Part shown: one piece after another, positions 58,101 through 64,000 of the stretch
Layout: every line of letters starts with the position of its first letter
How positions within the stretch are numbered: position 1 is the stretch's first letter
Assembly (NCBI GenBank): GCA_002118135.1
Contig: BDIU01000091.1
Span: forward strand, 275,957-339,956
DNA length: 64,000 nt
Direction of reading: 5' to 3'
Source: Trebouxia sp. TZW2008
Taxonomy: Eukaryota; Chlorophyta; Trebouxiophyceae; Trebouxiales; Trebouxiaceae
Program-made: the position numbers and the translations under genes
The notes under the pieces: generated by a model
The model's database searches: none
What the model was told of the DNA's origin: nothing
The model's input: only the letters and a program-made list of their open reading frames with translations

Positions 58101-60161
58101 AACTGTGAGTGTGCTCTTGCCTGTCACAAGCATGGAATCTTTGAGCATGCAGCCTGGCTCATATGATATATCCTAATTCTGCATGCTTAATTCCCATGTC
58201 ATGTGCAAGCGCTTGGAGATTGTCTTGGGTTTTGGCTGCCGCACAGCTTGCTAGTGCAGGAAGGACACTACCAGCTGTTGCTGCCCCTGCACCTCTACTG
58301 CCGCAGTGAATGTGCGCTTGCCTGCACATCATCAATACCCACATAGGCTGGGTTCTGATGTGTGTGTCCCTCATGTGTGCCAGCTGCAAAGCTCTAGTAG
58401 CTGACTTACGTCCTGCCTTAGCAGCAGCGAAAGCACACTGGCTTGCACAACCAAGAGTTCGGGCGCTGACTCGAATTGACTTGGTGTAGTCAATCTCTTT
58501 GCAATCATGCCATGCGCATAAATCACAACAAAAACAGCAGGTGCTATACTGCCTGGCAGACTGTCAGTACAGCATTGCCAGGTAAGGTATCCATGAAGCA
58601 GGCCAGTGAAAATACAATCTCTCATTCTTCAATGCAGAAGTGCACAGCAGCATAGGCTATGCCTACAATGCAGAAATATACAGCAGCATAGGCTATGCCC
58701 AGGACATACCAAAGGTTGATGTGTTGACAGGCGAGTAGGCCACAGCATAGCTCAGGTGTTCAGCAAGGTTCTCTGAGGCTTTGCTGAGGCCCTTGGACTG
58801 CAGATACTGCACAGGATGGCTCATTGGGCCATGTGGCCGAAATTGTATGCCTGCTGTGAAGCCATTGCTTCTTCCTGCCTGCAGGCACAGTCAGCACACG
58901 CTATGAGGCACATGGAGTTGCTGCTTAATAGCATTTTGTACATAGCCATGGAAGACAGGATGGCTCATTGGGCCATGCTGTTGAAGCTGAATGCCTGCTG
59001 TGAAGCCATTGCTCCTGCCTGCCTGTGTGCGCAGTTAGCACAGGCTGTTGGATACAAGGACTGGCTGTTTGATAGCATCGCAAACAGAACTGCTGAATGC
59101 AGTACCCACATACACCTGTTAAGTGTGGCTGTGATGGCATCGATATGTTTGCCTGAAGGCATTTGCACCCGTTTGTGATGATAGGCATGCATTCTGCCTT
59201 ATGCTTTGTGATGGTTGTTGGGCGTTAGCACTAAGCAAGTATATTCAGCTGAACAGGATTGTTGGGTATGCGCACCAGCCATAAACAGTGCAGCTGGCTG
59301 TTGGTGGGGCTGAGCATACCGCCTGCTGTGACCAGAGGGCTGCTGTACCTGACTCCGAAAACTGGGCTTACACTGTGCCCTGCAGTCAGAGGTACACTGG
59401 CAAATGCGCCCCACTTGTTGGCCACATCAAAGTAGCATGCACGTGCTTGTGCCACGCTGCCCTGCAGAATGCAGATGAGCAATGAATAGCAGCAGCTTCT
59501 CTGGAGAGCATTCAATTTGTGCATTGTCGCTTGTGACCGACAGCAGAGCACAGCAGACAGCAAAGCCCAGACAGAGCAACTGCAGCTACAGACAGCCTCG
59601 CATCCACTCAACTCAGTTGTACCTCTGCGGCATGATTTGCTTGCAATTCATGTCACAGGACCCAAACAAGCGCACTTGATTCTGCTTCGCATGGTTCCAT
59701 GATGGAGTATATATGCACCGTGGTCATACTGTGCATAGCAATGCTGAGGGCAGCCTATGGGTGTAAGGCGTGGAGAGACACTGACCTGTTTGCCAACTTT
59801 GACATCAACAAAAGTGAGTGGCTCTGCAGGATCAGCCTGATATCTCAAGGTCATTGAGCCTGCACCGCATCATGATATCATGCAAATGCTGCTACAGGGT
59901 GCGGAGAATGTCAACAGCATGCAGCAGCTTCATGCACATGTAACATTGGCAGCATCATGCACCTGAGTTTTGTTCTGCGACTACCACTTTGCTGTTCTTG
60001 TTTGCCCTGAGTGAGCTGTGAAACCTGGCAGTTATGCTCACTCTTGGATCCTCTCCAGGACTGAGGCGTAGCAGCGCATGTGCGTTGTTATCGATGTAAT
60101 CATGGAACAGCCATTTCAAGGCTGGTTTGGCAAATAGCCAGTCATATGAGCTATTCGCCAT
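55136..60161 (-). CDS. TGD4/At2g44640-like plastid outer-envelope beta-barrel protein, 9 exons
   Basis: Resembles plant proteins related to TGD4, which moves lipids from the ER across the plastid outer envelope. Exons: 59963-60161, 59786-59859, 59276-59461, 58710-58806, 58410-58496, 56637-56791, 56261-56371, 55571-55749 and, less surely, 55136-55196; phases agree, about 382 residues. Telling stretches: NKWGAFASVPLTAG, GVRYSSPLVTAGG, LVVSFLHHQAVQRLSHNPLE, DVVGVTNYLDIGLQ, ATELQLAAAWQANKNTVVKG, AALAFKAWWQPSFWFAFSGG. The last ones match what I recall of the plant family closely. The N-terminus, MANSSYDWLFAKPALKWLFH, has no transit peptide, as expected for outer-envelope barrels. The C-terminal end is uncertain. 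Exon 56637-56791 is preceded by an unusually large array of broken copies. Confidence 0.75.
55870..56160 (-). repeat. Copies of the start of TGD4-like exon 8
   Basis: Acceptor-linked copies of 'cacaggccaataagaacact' (ANKNTVVKG) occur near 55872-55965, 56000-56035 and 56105-56150. The first still encodes LIKGVIGTAGVNAALLVKAWWQPSF, then diverges. The intact exon begins at 55749 on the minus strand. Confidence 0.75.
56800..58330 (-). repeat. About ten copies of the start of TGD4-like exon 6
   Basis: Minus-strand 'gcaggcaagggcacattcac' (GKGTFTAAVEVQGQRQLVV) and variants occur near 58325, 58055, 57750, 57575, 57275 and 57100. A subtype reading GKTLSNVALEVQGHQQLVQEE occurs near 57865, 57395 and 56925. 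Stops and frameshifts break all of them; the functional copy at 56791 is the last. Confidence 0.85.
56869..57817. repeat. Recent tandem duplication, two units of about 475 bases
   Basis: 'gcaccagctgctgatgcccc' starts at 56869, 57342 and 57818, so units are 473 and 476 bases. The two full units appear nearly identical over their length with a handful of substitutions and one two-base indel. The third start is followed by diverged sequence. Each unit contains three exon-6-like fragments, so this is a duplication of an older repeat array. Confidence 0.9.
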
Positions 60162-60686
60162 GCGTGATCTGCCTCGGTGATCCCTCTCGAACAGTGGGGG
60201 GACCAGCACCACCCTGCAGATGCCACTGCCACATCATGCAACTCCGACCCTCTTGATGCGTCAGCTCACATTGGAAAGAGCATATTGCTGCGTGCAACCT
60301 TGGTGGGGGCTCGTTTTTCGACTCGACCAAGCCCATGTCTCCTTGCTCGTTGGTCGCACCTTGAACGGGAGCTGCGCGCCAGCCGAGCTGCAAGCTAGTC
60401 AGTCACCAGCAGAGCAAGGCTCAGCACGCAGAGCAGCAGACAGAAATGCGTGCAGACTGTCTACTACTAGGACAGGACAACTGCAATGTTCCGACATGCT
60501 TGAAGTCAACTCGACATGTTCCGACATGAACTCAACTGCAAACCCTGCTGCAAGCTTGTCCGATCCGCGCCAGTGCCGGTGCAGTCAAGCATTATTTTGC
60601 CTCCTACCATTTGTTGTGCCGGAGCGCGTGAGGCGAGCTGAGCAGCAACTTGAGTGGCACTGAATATTGCACCCTCAAAGCTTTGC
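60162..60686. promoter_or_regulatory. Divergent promoter region, TGD4-like (-) and GPATCH11 (+)
   Basis: 525 bases separate the opposite start codons. A short 'gttccgacatg' motif occurs twice near 60487 and 60519. No standard element was recognised, and frames crossing it have no family. Confidence 0.45.
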
Positions 60687-63200
60687 ATGGCTGAGGATCA
60701 GGTGATCTGGAGCTTGCCTTGGAGCTGAACCCCGCTTGTGTGCCTTCTCGCTGCACCAATGCCTGTTCTGCATCAATAGCAGCTGCCTGAACAGGACGAT
60801 GTGGACAAACTGTTTGCCGAGTACGAGGCCCAAGCAGCTGCAGACAGAGCAAGCACAGAGCGAGGGCTGAACAGGAGCAAGCAAAAACGTCAGAAAAGCA
60901 TGAAGGAGGTCAGGCAAGAAGGCCTTGACCAGCCCATTGCCACAGACAACAAGTATGGTGCGCAGGCAAAACCTCACTGTATGCACAATCAATGCTGCCC
61001 CATGCAGAGGTGGCTCTGACCGTTGTCATCTTCATGCCTTCTAGTGAAATTTCACAATGTTGCCTGCAAAATCCACAACTGATCTGTGCGAGAGGTTCTA
61101 TCTTCCTGCAATGACTCCCTTGTTGTATTCTTCAGCTGATCAGGAGGTTTTGCGATGCTGTCTGTAGTATTCAGCCGATCAGGTTTGCATGTGTTCATGT
61201 CCATTCATTCCTTCATTCATTCTGAATGTGTGCTAGACAGGCTCAGCAGGCCCAGCTAGGTACGTATTTGGAGCAATCAACTGTCTCCAACCGTTTCGGT
61301 TCTGTGCTATCCTGAATCACTTGTAGTGTGCATGAAGGGGGTGGACATCCTTGTTACGTATGCAGGGGCTTCAAGATGCTGGCCGCCATGGGCTACCAGC
61401 AAGGCCAAGGACTTGGCAAAGCTCAAGCAGGGCGTGCGGCCCCGATTTCTGTGCAGCTGAAGGCAGGCAGACATGGGCTAGGTGTTGAGGAGAATAGGAA
61501 ACGGAAACAGCAGGAGGTTCAGCAAGAGCAGCAAGACAGAGGTAAGCACTAGACACCGCTTGCCAATGCTGCCGTCATGCCTACTTTGTCATCAATCGTG
61601 CAGTGGCTCCTTGACTACATGCTTCATGAGGATGATGATCACTGATGCCACTTGTGATCTGTATTACTTTTTCTAGCATATACTGCTAGGTGTGTGTGTG
61701 GCACAAGTCCTGTCTTGCCAGGTGAACACGTTTTGAGCGTCATGGTAAGGGCGCGATTGTTTGCTGGCAACATCAGGCACATCTTTGCCACATGCTGCTG
61801 ATGCAAAGCTGATCCATGTGCTATGCTGTGGCAGTTGATGATGCAGACATACTGCGCAGGCAATTGCAGCAGAATGCGCGTAAGGAGCACCAAGCACATC
61901 ACTGCCAAAATGTATTGCTGTTGATCTGGGTTGTATGCTATGCTGTGGTGGTTGATGATGCAGACGTACTGCGCAGGCGATTGCAGCAGAGCATGCAGCA
62001 GGAACATCAAGCCACATCTGCCGTCAGGGCAGCAAACAGAAGGGCTGAGGGCCAGCTGACTCAAGCCAGACAGGTCCGATCAGAACCCCTGCGTGCATCA
62101 TACCATCACTAGCAGCTGGACTAGTTATGACTGGATCTCACCTGCAACTGCTGCACACTCACAACAAATTTGCAGATGTTGCTGACATGCTGTGCATAAC
62201 ACATGAGATCAGTCTGTTTATGCACTACAATCTGTAACCATTTCAAGGCACAGAGAGCATGCAGGCAGCAAAATCCCAGAACAGAAAAATTATTGAAATA
62301 CAGGTATGCGAAACTCTGGACAGGCGAAAAGGGGTTGGAGCCTCGCACATGTGGCCAATAAAGTTGCCTGCCCCTAAAGTAGTTGATGCTGATGCCAAGA
62401 GCACAGATGCAGAACCAGTTGAACTCTGCAAAATTTGTGTAGTCCTCTGCACAGAGTGCATGCAATTGGTGCTTTCAGGTCTGTACACAGGCAAAAAGGT
62501 ATGGAAGCCTCGCACATGTAGCCAGTTGTGCCGCCTGCCCCAAAAGCAGTTGACGCTGATGCCGTTGATGCCAAAAGCATAGATGCAGAGGCAGAGTCAA
62601 TCAACTCTGCAAACTTGACACAGTCTTCTGCACAAAGAGATGCACCTGCTTGCTTCAGGTCTGTGAGACTCTAGACAGGCGAAAAGGTATAGAAGCCTCG
62701 CACATGTGGTCAGTCGTGCCGCCTGCCTCAAAAGCAGTTGATGCTGATGCTGGTGATGCCAAAAGCACAGATGCAGAGGCAGATCTGGTTGAAGATCAGG
62801 AGCCCAGCTGGGAGGATTGGCCTGTCCAGGCTAAGCTAGCCACAGTGCTGGATTACTTACGTCAAAGCTACCAGTACTGCATCTTTTGTGGGTGTCAGGT
62901 GAGCTTGCACCCAAATTCAAGGCGCTGTAACAAAACCTTGCTTTCTGATCTGGCAGCAGTTGCTTGTTTTGATGGCAATGTGTCCTAGTGCAACTCCTTG
63001 AATTGAAGTGTGTGTGTTGGCCCTCAGCTTTTGACAGGCAGACAATCCTGAGTAAAGACAGTAGGGGGTCAAGCACAGCAAGTATGTTTGGGTAATGTTG
63101 GCAGCTTCTGCTTGGAAGCCACCATGATTTTGATGTGCAGTACTCAGATGCGGATGACTTGGCAAGCAACTGTCCTGGACTGCGGGAAGAAGATCACTGA
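60687..63200 (+). CDS. GPATCH11: G-patch domain protein GPATCH11/CCDC75-like, 6 exons
   Basis: Nuclear RNA-associated protein; G-patch domains activate DEAH-box helicases. Exons 60687-60701, 60795-60952, 61366-61541, 61964-62073, 62659-62898 and 63141-63200 join in frame to 252 residues, close to the usual 260-285. A basic helix (SKQKRQKSMKEVRQEGL) precedes the G-patch at about 59-97: KGFKMLAAMGYQQGQGLGKAQAG, ending in GRHGLG. A charged helical part follows (LRRRLQQSMQQEHQATSAV). The C-terminal zinc-binding DUF4187-type end reads VLDYLRQSYQYCIFCGCQ, then YSDADDLASNCPG. The five-codon first exon was chosen because it gives a start in phase; it is the weakest part. Confidence 0.9.
61816..61910 (+). 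repeat. Copy of the start of GPATCH11 exon 4
   Basis: The sequence 'tgctatgctgtgg(c/t)(a/g)gttgatgatgcag' plus about 35 exon-like bases (DILRRQLQQNARKEHQA) precedes the true exon at 61964 by about 118 bases. Confidence 0.8.
62304..62658 (+). repeat. Two tandem copies of GPATCH11 exon 5 start
   Basis: Copies begin after their acceptors at 62304 and 62479, and the intact exon at 62659, giving periods of 175 and 180. They share the ASHMW, PPA-K-VDADA and AKSTDAEA coding blocks but contain frameshifts or stops and diverge at the point corresponding to DLVEDQEP. Confidence 0.85.
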
Positions 63201-63563
63201 GCTGTCCGGACGTTTCAGGGAGTCACTGGCATACAGCAACTGCAGCTTATCTGATCGATTGTGGCGTACTGACAGTTGTGGTCTCAAGGCAGATTTCTGT
63301 GTGCTGCAACGCTTTGACCACATTGTTTCAATCTGCATCATCAGTGGTCGCTACGCAGTGCCATCTTGACATTCCGAAATTTCCATGAATCAGATCTTTC
63401 ATCAGGAGCTTTACAATGAGGTTGTCCAGACTCTGGCCGATAGGCTGATGCTCTCAAAAGCTGTGATGAGGCCTGCCTTACTGACTTGCCTCTGCTGACT
63501 CCACGCGTGACCAAGAAATGCTGTAGCATTATATCTGTGCGGCATATGCATCAGCTTAGGTGT

Positions 63564-63583
63564 GAGAGAGAGAGAGAGAGAGA
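63564..63583. repeat. (ga)n microsatellite
   Basis: About ten uninterrupted ga dinucleotides between GPATCH11 and the retroelement fragment. Confidence 0.9.
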
Positions 63584-63645
63584 ATAATTTTACATGCTTT
63601 AGCCAGCCAACAAGGCTGATCACGTGTGCCACACTGTGGTAATGA

Positions 63646-64000
63646 CTACATGTCCATGAAATTCAGGCAGTCTATGACATAGTGAAACACCCCCAAATGA
63701 TCATGTTGCGCAAAAAAAGCGCGCATGTTATAACCGCAGCTCTCAAACAAACCAGGGTACTTGGCCCGCACCCCAGCCAATGCTCCACATTCAAACACTA
63801 AGTGCCTTTCATCGCCTAAGGCCCCAGAACCACAAAGTGTACACAACTCACAGGCTCTAGCAATGCCACTGCGACGACCGGCAGCAACAGGAAGCTGGTG
63901 ACAACCAAGCCTAAACCGTAGAAAGCGCTGCATGTTCCCAGAAACAGGCAATTGACAATATCGTCTATGAGCGCTAAAAGGCTGAAACCACTGAGCATAT
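63646..64000 (-). mobile_element. 3' end of a LINE-type retrotransposon ORF, cut by the window edge
   Basis: The frame is open from the window edge to a stop at 63646. It reads RFLRFRLGCHQLPVAAGR, then a zinc-knuckle C-TLC-GSGALGDERH-LVFE-C (CX2C...HX4C), as at the C-terminus of non-LTR reverse transcriptase proteins of green plants and algae (zf-RVT type). Reverse transcriptase and endonuclease parts would lie beyond 64000. No poly-A tail or target-site duplication was identified with confidence downstream. Confidence 0.75.

Noticed and set aside
57380..58108. 242-residue plus-strand open frame
   Set aside because: It runs antisense through the exon-6 repeat array of the TGD4-like gene and is an effect of the 475-base duplication.

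Overview
The window looks like nuclear DNA of a green alga (chlorophyte). The genes are split by many GT–AG introns, both strands are used, and neighbouring genes often start back to back. The gene set fits a plastid-bearing eukaryote: a cytochrome b6f assembly factor of the CCB4 family, a TGD4/At2g44640-like plastid beta-barrel protein and an organelle-type RsmG 16S rRNA methyltransferase lie among ordinary eukaryotic genes (P2B calcium ATPase, TRAPP subunit Bet5, KDM8/JMJD5, ARPC5, Tim13, GPATCH11). TGA, TAG and TAA all act as stops. The exact genus cannot be told from the sequence.

Layout. 194-21890 (+): a plant-type P2B Ca2+-ATPase in 19 exons that join in frame to 1,145 codons. 22792-25362 (-): CCB4-like factor, 7 exons. 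25697-26479 (+): Bet5/TRAPPC1. 28245-32226 (-): KDM8/JMJD5 swollen by coding repeats. 32432-32785 (-): SH3BGRL-like protein. 32994-33680 (+): acidic hypothetical. 34329-34814 (+): ARPC5. 35926-37120 (-): unrecognised 186-residue protein. 37496-38097 (+): Tim13. 39032-41019 (+): RsmG. 43243-45666 (+): broken leucine-rich-repeat gene. 47297-53882 (-): secreted lectin-like protein with ricin-B-like and F5/8-type (fucolectin-like) parts. 55136-60161 (-): TGD4-like protein. 60687-63200 (+): GPATCH11. 63646-64000 (-): 3' end of a LINE-type retroelement running off the window. The remaining gaps hold no gene I can support.

The outstanding feature is not a gene. The long introns are largely built of decayed, tandem and often alternately inverted copies of the exon ends next to them. 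This is clearest in the Ca2+-ATPase, CCB4, lectin, TGD4-like and GPATCH11 genes. The copied unit normally spans a splice junction (cag plus exon start, or exon end plus gt). Usually only the copy at the array edge next to the rest of the gene is intact. In KDM8 a similar process seems to have stayed in frame and lengthened the protein. I could not run alignments, so copy numbers and identities are estimates by eye; exon models were built by hand from splice sites, reading phase and family resemblance.
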